Assembly (NCBI RefSeq): GCF_900107455.1
Contig: NZ_FNQB01000004.1
Coordinates: 1 to 64,000 of the forward strand
DNA: 64,000 bases
Direction: 5' to 3'
From: Asanoa ishikariensis
GTDB taxonomy: Bacteria > Actinomycetota > Actinomycetes > Mycobacteriales > Micromonosporaceae
Below the pieces are notes generated by a model, which saw only the letters and a list, made by a program, of their open reading frames with translations, was not told the origin of the DNA and ran no database searches. The position numbers and the translations under genes were made by a program. Of this stretch, positions 9,289-18,036 are shown in pieces. Each line of letters begins with the position of its first letter. Position 1 is the stretch's first letter.

Positions 9289-10074
9289 GTGATCGCTGCG
9301 GACGCGCCGAACGTCGCCGACTGGATGCAAGGCTGGGCTAGTCTTGGCGCGGCCGTGACGTCGCTGGTTGCCATCGTCCTAACCGGACGGTTACTCCGAC
9401 ACGAGGTCAAGGCGAGGCGCGATGATGTCGTCGAAGCATCGCGCTCCCAGGCCAAGCTCGTGACGATCGTGCCTCGGGTGCGCGGACTCAAGCTGGATTG
9501 GGAAGTCACCAATTTCAGCTCCGCACCCATCTACGGGGTTTTTGTGCTCATTCCGTCGGACCTCTGGGCGGGGGATCATGAGTCGGAGCGGCTCTGGCGT
9601 GGCGAGGACTACTACTTGCCCATGGCGCGCCTTGCTCCGGGAGAAATGAAGTCACAGATGGCTACGATCCCGGGGAGGGCTGCGCGGCTGATTGCGGCGG
9701 CCAAAGGCGGCCCTGCGTCTAATGCACGCGCTTGGACGATCTCGGTTAGATGCACGTTTGTGGACGCAGGCGGTCAGCAGTGGACGGTATGGCCGAACGG
9801 TGGCCTGCGGCAACAACGGGCCGATAGGCCACGACCCGCCTCGGTTCTCGTCGCCGAGTTGATCGCGCATTGGCTACGGCTCGATCGTGTCCGTTCCCGC
9901 GTATGGGTTTGGCGGTTCCGGCTCGACATGCGGATCCGCAACCTCCATCGCACGCAGGTGGTGCGCACCGGGTCAATTCCGGCGTCGGCAGCTGCGACTC
10001 GCGACGGCCAAGATAGAGGTCCAACTACCAGCGAGCGCGTGCCCGAGCGACCCCGTGAAGACGCGCGGGACTAG
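9289..10074 (+). CDS. Hypothetical protein with one N-terminal membrane segment
   Basis: The 261-residue product starts at GTG 9289 and has one hydrophobic segment at about residues 15-35 (WASLGAAVTSLVAIVLTG), followed by a basic stretch (RLLRHEVKARRDD). A soluble domain with beta-like content follows (LDWEVTNFSSAPIYGVFVLI) and a long basic Arg-rich tail. This architecture (short outside N-terminus, one membrane span, cytoplasmic domain) is common among unannotated actinobacterial proteins. No enzymatic motif is visible. The start is uncertain; an in-frame upstream start at 9229 is possible, but the segment before 9289 is less protein-like. Confidence 0.6.
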   Translation: MIAADAPNVADWMQGWASLGAAVTSLVAIVLTGRLLRHEVKARRDDVVEASRSQAKLVTIVPRVRGLKLDWEVTNFSSAPIYGVFVLIPSDLWAGDHESERLWRGEDYYLPMARLAPGEMKSQMATIPGRAARLIAAAKGGPASNARAWTISVRCTFVDAGGQQWTVWPNGGLRQQRADRPRPASVLVAELIAHWLRLDRVRSRVWVWRFRLDMRIRNLHRTQVVRTGSIPASAAATRDGQDRGPTTSERVPERPREDARD

Positions 10075-10572
10075 GTTGGGTCGGCCGAGCGCGCATCAGT
10101 TCAGCGGGCACAAATCGCCGTTTCGCGATGCCTCATTGGTATGGCGCTAAGGGTTGTCGAGGTCTGGGGACTTGCAGAATGCGGCCCTTCCAGAGACGCC
10201 CGTTCCTGCGCGTCGCCTACGCCACGTAGAGCGCCGAGCTGGCCCGACAGGTCGCCGGGCTCGTGCACCTCCAGCGCGCCAGCCGCCGCCTCCGCTGGGC
10301 CGGTGCCGTTCGGCGACGCCTCCTCGGGCACCTTCGACGCCCTGTTCATCGACGACCCCGCGGCGAGGCTGAGGCAATCGCGCACAGGCTCGAGCCCTAC
10401 CTTGGTGCCTTGAAACGCGCAGCGGAGCGCATGGGACATCGTGGCGGTGGGTTCGTGCGCGGCCAGGGGTGACCGTGAAACTCGCCGACGAGCACGCGCG
10501 CGTCGCGTATGCGACGAGGTGAGGGGCGCGGGCTTTGCCCGGTGGCGAGTACGACCGCTCCGATAGGCGGGG
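10075..10572. other. Stretch without a recognisable gene
   Basis: Arg/Ala-rich frames are open on both strands here but show no motif, plausible start or conserved composition. The sequence probably contains decayed coding material. Confidence 0.3.
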
Positions 10573-11322
10573 TCAGATTAGTCGGCTGCGGATGGCCTGC
10601 AAGCGGCGTCCGACGTTGTGCTCCCAGAGATGATTCGCCACTTCGCGCGGGCTGCTCCCCATCCCGCCGTGGCACAGCCGTTCCTGCAGCTGCCCGAATG
10701 CGACCGCCGCGAGTTCGACGTTGCCGAGCAGCTGCCGGGGCGTGATGGTCATGACTGGGTCGGTGCCGCTGGCTGGCGGATGGAGGCGGCGGCTCAGAAT
10801 CCCGGTCATCTCGCCATGCGCGACCCCGGAGTACAACGAGTAGACGATCGCATGTTCGCCCCGCACTGGGCCGGCGAGGACGGCCGCGACTCGGTCGGTC
10901 TTGCTTGGCAGCTGTTCTCCGCCGATGGTCGTCTTTCCCTTGGTCTTGCGGTGTCCCAGCCCTAGGTCGTCCACCCTTGTGAGTATCGATGCGAGATGCG
11001 CCTGCGCGCCCGCGATGCTTTGGGCGGAGCCGACCGCAGCTGCGTTCTTGACTGCAGTGCTGGCGGCCTCCCAGAAGTGGAGATACGTTCGCGCGACTCG
11101 CTGACGCACGGTGATCTGGGGGTCCACCAGCCAGTACGCGAACCCAGCACTTTCCAGCACCGAACGGGCGAGGACCTCCTGGCCGTATATAGGCAGCGGC
11201 GGTAATGGCGGTGCCAGGAGCTTGTCGATGCTGGTCAGGAAGTCGTCGATCGCGAAAATGCTGAGGCGGGCCATCTCGAAGGCCATCGTGGGCTCGTCCG
11301 GTCCCCACGGCTGGCCGTGCAC
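10573..11322 (-). CDS. Hypothetical helical protein, paralogue-like to the 13.9 kb gene
   Basis: The 249-residue product is predicted mostly helical and cytosolic. It holds LARSVLESAGFAYWLVDP and, near the middle, VYSLYSGVAHGEMTG. The pattern of an R-x-x-x-E-x-x-x-x-x-W-L helix followed about 100 residues later by S-x-x-A-H-G is shared with the gene at 13921-14706 (LLRAAVENFASAMWLL, CSAFAHGDPW). It resembles the layout of DUF5677-like/HEPN-like helical proteins, some of which are conflict-system proteins. I do not see a canonical HEPN R-x4-6-H motif, so nuclease activity cannot be claimed. The start is GTG 11322 or an internal ATG near 11286. Confidence 0.6.
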   Translation of the reverse strand: MHGQPWGPDEPTMAFEMARLSIFAIDDFLTSIDKLLAPPLPPLPIYGQEVLARSVLESAGFAYWLVDPQITVRQRVARTYLHFWEAASTAVKNAAAVGSAQSIAGAQAHLASILTRVDDLGLGHRKTKGKTTIGGEQLPSKTDRVAAVLAGPVRGEHAIVYSLYSGVAHGEMTGILSRRLHPPASGTDPVMTITPRQLLGNVELAAVAFGQLQERLCHGGMGSSPREVANHLWEHNVGRRLQAIRSRLI

Positions 11323-11509
11323 GCCGACCTCGCTGTTGCGCAGGTCAGCGCCGAATGGCGAGTCGGGTCGAGGAGTCCAGAACGACGGCTCGCATCGGCG
11401 CCGAGCCGAACAAACACCAAACTCGTAACACCAGCCAAAAAGTCGTTAACTTCCGCCCGGAAACTTGCGTCACTGCCCGACTCGCATCCTGCAACCACCG
11501 GGCTCCCGC

Positions 11510-11790
11510 GAATTAGCACTGTCCATCAAGTGAAGGGCGATGAAGCGGAGGCTGTTCTTGTGCTCCTTTCTAAAGGTACGAAAGGAAGGCGCGCGGAAGG
11601 TAATAGCAAAGCCGCAGCGACCATGGAAGAGTGGCTCGGCGCCGAAAACCTCTCCAGCGAAGCCATACGTGTGCTTTACGTAGCAGCCACCCGGGCCCGA
11701 CGTCTTCTCGGTATGGCCGTTCCAGCCGAATTCAGACTCAGAACAGCCGATTTCCTCAAACGCGTCGGCGTGCCGATGCAAGAACGCTGA
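11510..11790 (+). pseudogene. C-terminal fragment of a UvrD-like helicase
   Basis: The frame reads ISTVHQVKGDEAEAVLVLL and then SEAIRVLYVAATRARRLLG, matching helicase motifs V and VI of UvrD/Rep superfamily 1 helicases. The arginine-rich ATRARR segment is motif VI. Walker A and motif II are missing; sequence upstream (11317-11510) is not helicase-like. It is not a copy of the complete helicase at 24.4-26.4 kb, since the motif sequences differ (TVHQVKGDE here, TVHKSKGLE there). It is therefore a remnant of a different helicase gene. Confidence 0.6.
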
Positions 11791-12061
11791 CCGAGCACAT
11801 CGATCCGCACGGCTCTCGCAGGTGCTCCTCGGCCGCCCGGCGCCGGGTTAGTCCCAGCCACCGCGTCGAGCGAGGACCGCAAAGACGAAGCCAAGGAGTA
11901 CGTTCGCAAGTCTCTGCCGACATGGCGGCGTACGAATAGATCCGCTGGCGTCGCCTCATCTGGTGCGATGTCGGTTGCGTTTCGGCGTCCGCTCTCGGCT
12001 CGACCGCCTCTCACCGAACATCGCCACACTGATGATGATCGTGACCCGGTTGGGGAAGAGA

Positions 12062-12340
12062 ATGGCCACCCTTGAGGACCTGACACAGGCCGTGGCCGAC
12101 GTCAAGGCCGTGATCTGCGGCGCCCAGGACCGGATCGCCGCGGACGTGTAGACGCTCGATCGCCGCCCTTCCGGAACTGTCCGAGCAGGACCAGGTCGTC
12201 CTCGCGGCCGCGGTGGCTTCCGTCGCTACCCTGTCGGCGATCGACCCGGTCCCGGACGCGCCGGCCGAGCCGGAGACCCCGGGCGAGCGCGACAGCGACA
12301 AGCCGGGCGCGAGCCTGGAAGACTTGCGGAGCCCGGCCGG
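12062..12340 (+). pseudogene. Possible remnant of a small phage-type helical protein
   Basis: From ATG 12062 a frame reads MATLEDLTQAVADVKAV and ends at TAG near 12149. In another frame follows LPELSEQDQVVLAAAVASVA, then LSAIDPVPDAPAEP. An N-terminal helix followed by an A/D/P-rich tail ending IDPVPD is a style seen in small phage-associated proteins. Evidence is composition only, with a stop or frameshift between halves, so this is a weak call. Confidence 0.25.
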
Positions 12341-12407
12341 TGGGGGACCAGCCGGGCACCGCACCACTCACCTCTCGACGAGCCGGACGAGACGAGCGTC
12401 CGCCGGT

Positions 12408-13020
12408 GCCGATGTTCGCCCGCGGCGGACGGCACGCCGGCGAACACGTCATCGCGGCCGTTCGCACCCTCTACAACCGCGCGATCGCCGACGGCCTCAT
12501 CGAGCTCGGCGCGAGTCCCGCCCACAAGGGTCGCCAAACCGCGACGTCTGCCCAGCACCCGCCGCGCCCTCACGTCTGACGAACTCGCCGAGATCAACCT
12601 TGCTGCACGGTCCAGTGGCAACGGCGTAATCCTGGACGCCCTCGTCCGTCGCCTTCGCACCGAGACGGCCTGCCGCCGCGGCGGCGCTTTAGGCCTGCGG
12701 CTGATGGACCCCGAGGCCGACCGCGGAGTGGTCCGTCTTCGTGAGAAAGGTGGGACCGAGCGATGGCAACCAATCACCCTCGACCTCGCCACCGTCCTGG
12801 CGGAGCACGCGGGCTGCTGGGGCGCGGTTTTGCCGACCGATGTGCTGCTGCGGTTCCGTAGCGGTCCGGCTATCACGAGGCGTCGCTGTGACCATCTCTG
12901 GCGTCGTGTCGGTCAGCAACTGCCGTGGGTGGCGAAACGGGGAGTCTCGACCTACTGGCTGCGGCATACCACCCTGACCTGGGTCGAGCGCCACTTTGGA
13001 TACGGGGGCGCCACGCACCT
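12408..13020 (+). pseudogene. Tyrosine recombinase/integrase remnant
   Basis: One frame gives HVIAAVRTLYNRAIADGLIE (core-binding domain). After a frame change near 12530 it continues with RRALTSDELAEINLAA, TACRRGGALGLRLMD (with the first catalytic Arg), VVRLREKGGTERWQP and STYWLRHTTLTWVERHFGYG (the H-x-x-T/R block). The sequence then leaves the family before the GH/W and nucleophilic Tyr segments. With the frameshift and missing Tyr the recombinase is inactive. It marks this area as a former integrative element. Confidence 0.65.
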
Positions 13021-13066
13021 CTGGCGATCTCTGGCGTTTTCTGGCAGATCTGTTAGTGTCTGCATC

Positions 13067-13546
13067 ATGAGTTCTGAGACGATCTACGCCCGGGTGCCGA
13101 CCGCGATGAAGGAAGCGGTCGACGCGTACGCCAGCGAGCGGGGCACCAAGCTGACCGGCGCGGTGGTGGATCTGCTCGGCCGTGGGCTTGAAGCGGTTGC
13201 CGACGAGAAGTCCATCGACAACCTACGAACGAATCTGGCCCGCGTCACCGTCGAGAAGGCCGACGTGGAAGCCGAACTGGTCACCGCGCGGGCTCAGCTC
13301 GCCACGCTGGCCAACTTCGCCGATCGTGCTGGTCAGCGAGTCGGTACCTGCCCGAACTGCAAGAAGCCGATCACCGGGGCCGACCTTTTCGCGGTCACCC
13401 GCTGCCCGGCCTGCGAGCAGCCCCTGACCGACCTTCTCGCACCCAAAGCCGGCGCCGTCTCCACGCTCGATCAGCGGGAGATGCTGCTGCTGCTCGGCGC
13501 GCTCGGTGCGGTCCTTGGAATCGCCTACCTGTCCACCAAGAAGTAG
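13067..13546 (+). CDS. RHH / coiled-coil / zinc-ribbon protein with C-terminal membrane anchor
   Basis: The 159-residue product starts at ATG 13067. Residues 1-45 (SETIYARVPTAMKEAVDAYA) have the strand-helix-helix look of ribbon-helix-helix proteins. Residues about 60-95 form a coiled coil (VTVEKADVEAELVTARAQLA). Residues about 100-125 hold CPNCKKPITGADLF and CPACEQP, a two-CxxC zinc ribbon. The last 20 residues (REMLLLLGALGAVLGIAYL) are a membrane helix ending in KK. It is followed 12 bp later by a small membrane-protein gene, so they form an operon ending at a strong hairpin. A membrane-tethered DNA-binding or sensing role is a guess from architecture. Confidence 0.65.
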   Translation: MSSETIYARVPTAMKEAVDAYASERGTKLTGAVVDLLGRGLEAVADEKSIDNLRTNLARVTVEKADVEAELVTARAQLATLANFADRAGQRVGTCPNCKKPITGADLFAVTRCPACEQPLTDLLAPKAGAVSTLDQREMLLLLGALGAVLGIAYLSTKK

Positions 13547-13558
13547 AAGGAGTACCTG

Positions 13559-13723
13559 ATGAAGAAGCAGACCCTGTCGGTGCTCGCGGTCGCCACCGTC
13601 GTGTACAACACCGCGGTGCTGGTCAAGAACGTGCACCAGGCCCGCGCCAATCCGACCCTGGCCAATGTGGCCGGCCTGATCGTCGCCAGCGGTGTCCTGA
13701 TCGGCAGTCTCCGATCGTATTGA
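13559..13723 (+). CDS. Small membrane protein (54 aa)
   Basis: ATG 13559 follows a very good ribosome binding site (GAAGGAG at 13547-13553). The product begins MKKQTLSVLAVATVVYNTAV and ends VAGLIVASGVLIGSLRSY, giving two hydrophobic segments at about residues 5-20 and 36-50 around a short loop with KNVHQARANP. It is immediately downstream of the zinc-ribbon/membrane-anchor gene and before a strong hairpin, so the pair is probably a transcription unit. Function is unknown. Confidence 0.6.
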   Translation: MKKQTLSVLAVATVVYNTAVLVKNVHQARANPTLANVAGLIVASGVLIGSLRSY

Positions 13724-13756
13724 CCAAGATGATGCGAACCAGTCGCTGTGGCCCGG

Positions 13757-13790
13757 TCCGATCCTCCCCACGCATGTGGGGAGGATCGGA
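13757..13790 (+). terminator. Strong hairpin terminator, 15-bp perfect stem
   Basis: Arms 13757-13771 and 13776-13790 are perfectly complementary around the loop GCAT, followed by TTGGG. It lies 33 bp after the small membrane-protein gene and also downstream of the convergent gene ending at 13921, so it could serve both strands. Confidence 0.7.
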
Positions 13791-13920
13791 TTGGGCGGCG
13801 GACAGGCCCGCCGGGCTTGTACGACTGAGATGACCGAAGTGCGCAGGTCAATGCAGGACGGTCATGCAACCAAGCACCCCAGCGGTCGGTTGGGGTGACC
13901 ACCGAAGCGTCCCTGGCGAG

Positions 13921-14706
13921 TCACCGCGTCGCGGCGGAATCCCGGGCCGGAACACGCATGGCGTCGAAGGTTCGTAGGACGAGGTCCGCCATCGAGAGCG
14001 CCAGCTGGAGCATCGGCGTCAGGCTCGGCAATGACGCGGTCACCCGGAGCTCCACGACAGTGTCGGTGGACGTCGGCAGCTCTTCGTGGTCAAGGAACGT
14101 CCGCGATGGCCAGGGGTCACCGTGCGCGAACGCGCTGCATGTCTTCCACAGGAACTCGGCGGTGGCTTCTGTGCCAGCGCCGAAACCGAGCGACTGTACG
14201 ATTCTTCGCCAGTCGGCCCTTCGTTCCACGGCCCGCATCGTCAGCCCGTTACGGCCGGCGACCTGCCGGATCAGATCCAGCCGGCCATCTACGTCCGTGG
14301 CGCTGCGCTGCTGAGCCGCGGCCGCCAGGGCTTCGGCAATCGTGAGCGCCTTCAGGTTGGCCGCCTGGAACTGCAGTTCGCGCAGCACTCGTTCCTTGGT
14401 GTCTTCCCCGCGCAGCAGCCACATGGCCGAGGCGAAGTTCTCGACCGCTGCCCGCAGCAGGGTGAAGGCCCCGTAGGTAGGGATCGTGCCGGCGTCGACG
14501 GCCAGCAGCTTGATGGCCATCAGATGATCGATCGCGATGTCCAGGTGACGGTGGACGCCGTGCCCGACCTCGTAGGGTGTCGAAGCAGCGTTCGCGGCAA
14601 ACAGGACAGAGCCGGGATGCACCGTGTATCCGTCATCGGCTTCACGCCGTCGCGTCAGATGCTCGATCTGGTCGAACAGAGCCCTCGGCATGCCGCGATC
14701 TTTCAC
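13921..14706 (-). CDS. Hypothetical helical protein, paralogue-like to the 10.6 kb gene
   Basis: The 261-residue product is mostly helical, with no signal peptide. It contains FTLLRAAVENFASAMWLL at about residues 82-99 and FLWKTCSAFAHGDPW at about residues 185-199, the same helix/AHG arrangement as the product at 10573-11322. The two genes look distantly related. Start candidates are 14706 or 14691 (MPRALFDQIEHL). Neighbouring recombinase remnants suggest mobile cargo. A HEPN-like or DUF5677-like relationship is possible but unproven. Confidence 0.6.
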   Translation of the reverse strand: MKDRGMPRALFDQIEHLTRRREADDGYTVHPGSVLFAANAASTPYEVGHGVHRHLDIAIDHLMAIKLLAVDAGTIPTYGAFTLLRAAVENFASAMWLLRGEDTKERVLRELQFQAANLKALTIAEALAAAAQQRSATDVDGRLDLIRQVAGRNGLTMRAVERRADWRRIVQSLGFGAGTEATAEFLWKTCSAFAHGDPWPSRTFLDHEELPTSTDTVVELRVTASLPSLTPMLQLALSMADLVLRTFDAMRVPARDSAATR

Positions 14707-15064
14707 CTGTGCACCCTAAGCACCAGGACTTCAGGTCAGCGAGCGAGTTCTTCCTGGCGTGCGGTAACTGCGTCACGGTTACGTCCGTCCACGCGGCTGC
14801 TAACACCCAGGCCTGACGCGCGAGCCTGCTCGACCAGCCGGCCCACCAGCTCGGCGTCCACGCCCTCATCAGCGGGCCGGTTCTTCTTGGCATTGCGGCA
14901 GTATCCGCTGCGACCGTCATGTCCGTCATCAGGTGCTACTCCCTCGATCAGGAGCTACACCGTTCGTTTTGCAGACCCGCGTTCGCACGAGGGTTGACGG
15001 GATAGCAACGCGGCGGCCGTCGAGGACATCGACGGCGCCTGCGGCGTTGTCGACGAGCGGAGTA
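14707..15064. other. Stretch without a recognisable gene
   Basis: Nothing beyond shadow frames was found between the hypothetical gene and the att-like repeat. Confidence 0.35.
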
Positions 15065-15132
15065 ACATGCGGTTATGCGTACTCAAAGTGCGCGCATCGG
15101 CGGACTTCGAGGGCTGGCATCCCCTCGGACAC
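15065..15132 (+). repeat. Att-like repeat, copy 1, just beyond the serine recombinase stop
   Basis: This 68-bp block has a copy at 29999-30070 in the same orientation, about 80 percent identical by eye (about a dozen mismatches and a 2-bp indel). Shared runs include ACTCAAAGTGCG and GGGCTGGCATCCCC, and both end TCGGACAC. The block contains a short dyad (CGTACT-CAA-AGTGCG). Its position directly after a serine recombinase gene is where such integrases often keep an attachment site. Confidence 0.45.
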
Positions 15133-15133
15133 G

Positions 15134-16717
15134 TTAACCCCCACCAAAGGTATTCACGTTTCGTGGATGTCTTCGGTGGGGGTTTCTCGTTGGCTGCGGA
15201 ATGGTCAGGCCGGGAATGGTGAGCTGGTCCGGTTGGCGCTGGTCTCCGGCTGCTGAAGTTGGGTTGTCCCACCCGGCTTTCGGGTCGTCGAGGCCGATAT
15301 CGAGCGTGACGCTGACAGCGGTGCAGACGATCGTGATGCCGCGGACGCGTAGCTGCGCGGCGAGCCCGGCGGGGTTGCTGCCGTCGCCTCTTTCGGCGGC
15401 GCGCGGGGATAGCTGGGCGCGGGCCTGCTCGAGAAGGTGGTCCTCACGTACGTACAGAGTCTTGGGTCGGTCGGGTCGTGGGGCGTTGGCGCTCGTGTGG
15501 CCATGTCTGCAGCGGTAACGCGCCCTGCCGTGTACCCAGTGACCTTCGGCGCGACGTCCACAGATTCCGCAGATGACGAGGCCCGTCAGCTGATACCGGT
15601 TGACGTTGCCGTCGTCGGGTGCCGCGAGGGCGGTGACCTGCTGGACGCGGAGGAAGTCGGCTTCGCTGACCAGGGCTGGGTGGGCGCCGGGAGGGGAGAT
15701 TTCCCATTGGTCGCGTGGATTCCAGCCGCGGGTGGGTCTGCCGCCCCGCGACAGTCTGCTTGTGTCGCCGGGTCGGGTCTCGTGGTGGTCGACGCTTTGC
15801 CGGTTCCATACCTGTCGACCGGTGTAGCGCGGGTTCGCCAGGATTGAGGCGACGGTCCGCAGTGTCCAGGCCGTGCCGGATCGATGCGGGTTTCGGGCCC
15901 GATCGTGGGCTGATGGTGGCGGCACACCACGTGCGTTGAGGGCGCGGGCGATGCCGGCGGTGCTGTGCCCGGCGAGTCGTTGCGCGAACATCCACTCCAC
16001 GTGGGCCGCGGTGTCTGGGTCGAGGTCGAGGCGCTGCAAGCGCCGACCCCAGCGGGCGTGCTGCACGTTCGGATGCGGGCCGGCGTCGACCAACCTGTAT
16101 CCATACGGTGGGCGGCCGCCGAGGTGACGGCCCTGGGTGCGTACTTGTGCGGCCATTGCCGCGGTGGTGCGCCGGCGAGCACGCAGCACCTCCCGTTGTG
16201 CCTGATGGCCCAGCAGCTGCAGCACCGCCTGGTGGGTGCTGTCGCTCAGATCGACCGGTCCGTCGAGCTCGGCCAGCCACACACTGATCCCGTATGCGTT
16301 GAGTTGGGCTGTGATGCTGCGCGCGTGGCCGGCGGTGAAGGCCCGTTCGAATTCGCCGATCACCACGGCGTCGAAGGTGCGGTCGGGCTGGGCGGCGGAA
16401 CGTAATAGGGCGGCAGCCGCGGGGCGATGCTGCCAAGGCAGAGCACGGGAGTAGCCGATGTCAAAGAACTCGACAGTGATCTGACCATGGCCGTCGATCA
16501 GCTGGACAGCGTTGTCACGCTGCCATTCGCGCGACGACACCGGATCCTGGAACTGCTCCGTTGACGTTCGCCCGTAGAAGGCGAACCGCAACGCGCGACC
16601 CAGTACTCCCGAAAGGCGCGGGCCGCGAGTTCGAGGCCGCGCCGCGGTCTGACAGAGCCACGAGGCCAAGCGGCTGTCGCCGGTACCTGCGGCAGGCACG
16701 TGAGTGGTCGACGACAT
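15134..16717 (-). CDS. Large serine recombinase (integrase-type)
   Basis: The 527-residue product carries an N-terminal resolvase domain starting RFAFYGRTSTEQFQDPVSS, with the nucleophilic Ser in the GRTSTEQ motif. Helices with VVIGEFERAFTAGHA, HLGGRPPYGYRLVDAG and the recombinase domain with ILANPRYTGRQVWNR follow. A zinc-ribbon region (LTGLVICGICGRRAEGHW ... YRCRHG) closes the conserved part. These enzymes catalyse unidirectional attP x attB integration. ATG 16717 is chosen because the resolvase domain begins about 45 residues later; other upstream starts exist. All expected domains are present, so it may be active. The att-like repeat just beyond its stop fits this role. Confidence 0.85.
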   Translation of the reverse strand: MSSTTHVPAAGTGDSRLASWLCQTAARPRTRGPRLSGVLGRALRFAFYGRTSTEQFQDPVSSREWQRDNAVQLIDGHGQITVEFFDIGYSRALPWQHRPAAAALLRSAAQPDRTFDAVVIGEFERAFTAGHARSITAQLNAYGISVWLAELDGPVDLSDSTHQAVLQLLGHQAQREVLRARRRTTAAMAAQVRTQGRHLGGRPPYGYRLVDAGPHPNVQHARWGRRLQRLDLDPDTAAHVEWMFAQRLAGHSTAGIARALNARGVPPPSAHDRARNPHRSGTAWTLRTVASILANPRYTGRQVWNRQSVDHHETRPGDTSRLSRGGRPTRGWNPRDQWEISPPGAHPALVSEADFLRVQQVTALAAPDDGNVNRYQLTGLVICGICGRRAEGHWVHGRARYRCRHGHTSANAPRPDRPKTLYVREDHLLEQARAQLSPRAAERGDGSNPAGLAAQLRVRGITIVCTAVSVTLDIGLDDPKAGWDNPTSAAGDQRQPDQLTIPGLTIPQPTRNPHRRHPRNVNTFGGG

Positions 16718-17502
16718 GCCGGTTACCTCGATCCGTGGCTTTGTAGCGGCCGACATCGGCAGTGCCCGCGACCGGTGTGGCCACGAACCCACTACGGCCT
16801 GATGTCACCGTCAGGCCTGACGAAGTTCGCACCGTAGGTAGACGAACTCGTAGTCGCGCGGAGCGTGAGCGCGTATCGGCCATGGAGGGAACAGCAAGGT
16901 GTGCCGACTTCGGGTTGCCTGGACATCGACTCAGAGCGCCGGTTCGAGTCGTGCCTCACGACCCGAGGCGTGCGGCTGCGGGTGTCGGGTGTGGAAGCTG
17001 GCCCTCGGGCGCACAGCGAACGCCTCGAACTGTGGTGGGACCTGCGGCTCCCGGTTCTCGACTGAAGGAGCGACGGGCCGGCGACCCTCCAAAACGCGAT
17101 CCCGTAGGGCGACGCCGAGAGGGCCGCTGCCGCGGAGATGCTGCCGGCCGAGGCTGCCGTACGCGAACGCCGGCCGGTCGGCGTGGGTGTAGGCGGCAGT
17201 CGGCCGCGCTCGTCCAGCCGCTGCCGGATCTGCTCCGCGTCGGGCCGGCGCGGCGTTCGAGCAACGGCCCGACCTCGACGCGCTAGTCGTCGGTCAGCGG
17301 CGTTGACCGACTCGCGAACCACGGCCGGTCGTGGACATCGAATTGCCCGACCAAGATCGTGTACGGCGCCGACGGCCAGCCGTCACGCCGGCGATGATGG
17401 CCTCCGTGGTCTTGCGCACGCGGCTCTTCCGGCCGGCGCGGCCGAGACGGTAGCCCTGGTCGAGGCGCTTGCATCGCCGGCGCTCGAGGCAGGGCACATC
17501 TA
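16718..17502. other. Stretch without a recognisable gene
   Basis: About 785 bp with GC-driven Arg-rich frames on both strands but no motif, start or conserved block. Confidence 0.35.
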
Positions 17503-17712
17503 TCAGCGGGAGGTCGTAGGACGGGTCAAGCGTCGAAGGAGAATGATTGCGATCACGCCGGTGGTGGACGGTAGGGCGAATACCCATCCGCGCCAGTCGT
17601 CGTTGCGGGCTAGATAGACCCAGCTCAGCGCGGCGATTGCAGCGAGGATGGTGAGCACCGACCCCGCGGTGAGGATGGAGATGAGCGGGCCTCGCTGGTC
17701 GGCCGAATTCAT
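17503..17712 (-). CDS. Small two-span membrane protein (69 aa)
   Basis: From ATG 17712 the product has two hydrophobic segments: ISILTAGSVLTILAAIAALS (about residues 11-30) and WVFALPSTTGVIAIILL (about residues 42-58). They are separated by a short loop WVYLARNDDWRG, and a basic tail RRLTRPTTSR follows. The hairpin topology is clear. No family was recognised. An upstream in-frame extension to 17895 adds low-complexity sequence and is less likely. Confidence 0.5.
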   Translation of the reverse strand: MNSADQRGPLISILTAGSVLTILAAIAALSWVYLARNDDWRGWVFALPSTTGVIAIILLRRLTRPTTSR

Positions 17713-18036
17713 CGGCGGGGCCAGGCGCGTAGGGCAGTCACGTTGCTCCAGTATGTCGTCAGCATGGGTCCACCGAGAATATCGCCGGGACCATGTTGGG
17801 CCTGGCGTTTGGTCCGGCAGGTAAGGGTGAAAGTCAACGGCAAGGCAAGCCGGTAAGCAGCCGAGGCGGGCATCTGGCGAACCTTTGTTAGGCACGCGAG
17901 GGCAGCTAGGGTCTAGGTCAAGCTTAGGTTCAAATCGTCGCCGAGGACGTCTTCGCCTACTTCACCATCGCCGTGCTGGCCGACGGCAGCGAGCTGGCTA
18001 CCCGGCCGTAGAGCGAGCGCGACTAAGGTCCAGCCC
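17713..18036. other. Intergenic stretch with a short gene-end remnant
   Basis: Near 17935-18011 one frame reads IVAEDVFAYFTIAVLADGSE and ends ELATRP-stop, which looks like the tail of a lost gene. The rest is non-coding and probably contains the promoter of the AlbA_2 gene. Confidence 0.3.

Noticed and set aside
15444-16436. 330-residue minus-strand open frame within the serine recombinase gene
   Set aside because: It is a shifted-frame shadow of the recombinase, rich in Arg/Pro with no family features.
16925-16960. GGTTCGAGTC motif suggestive of a tRNA T-loop
   Set aside because: The flanking bases do not form a T-stem or acceptor stem and no anticodon arm is present.
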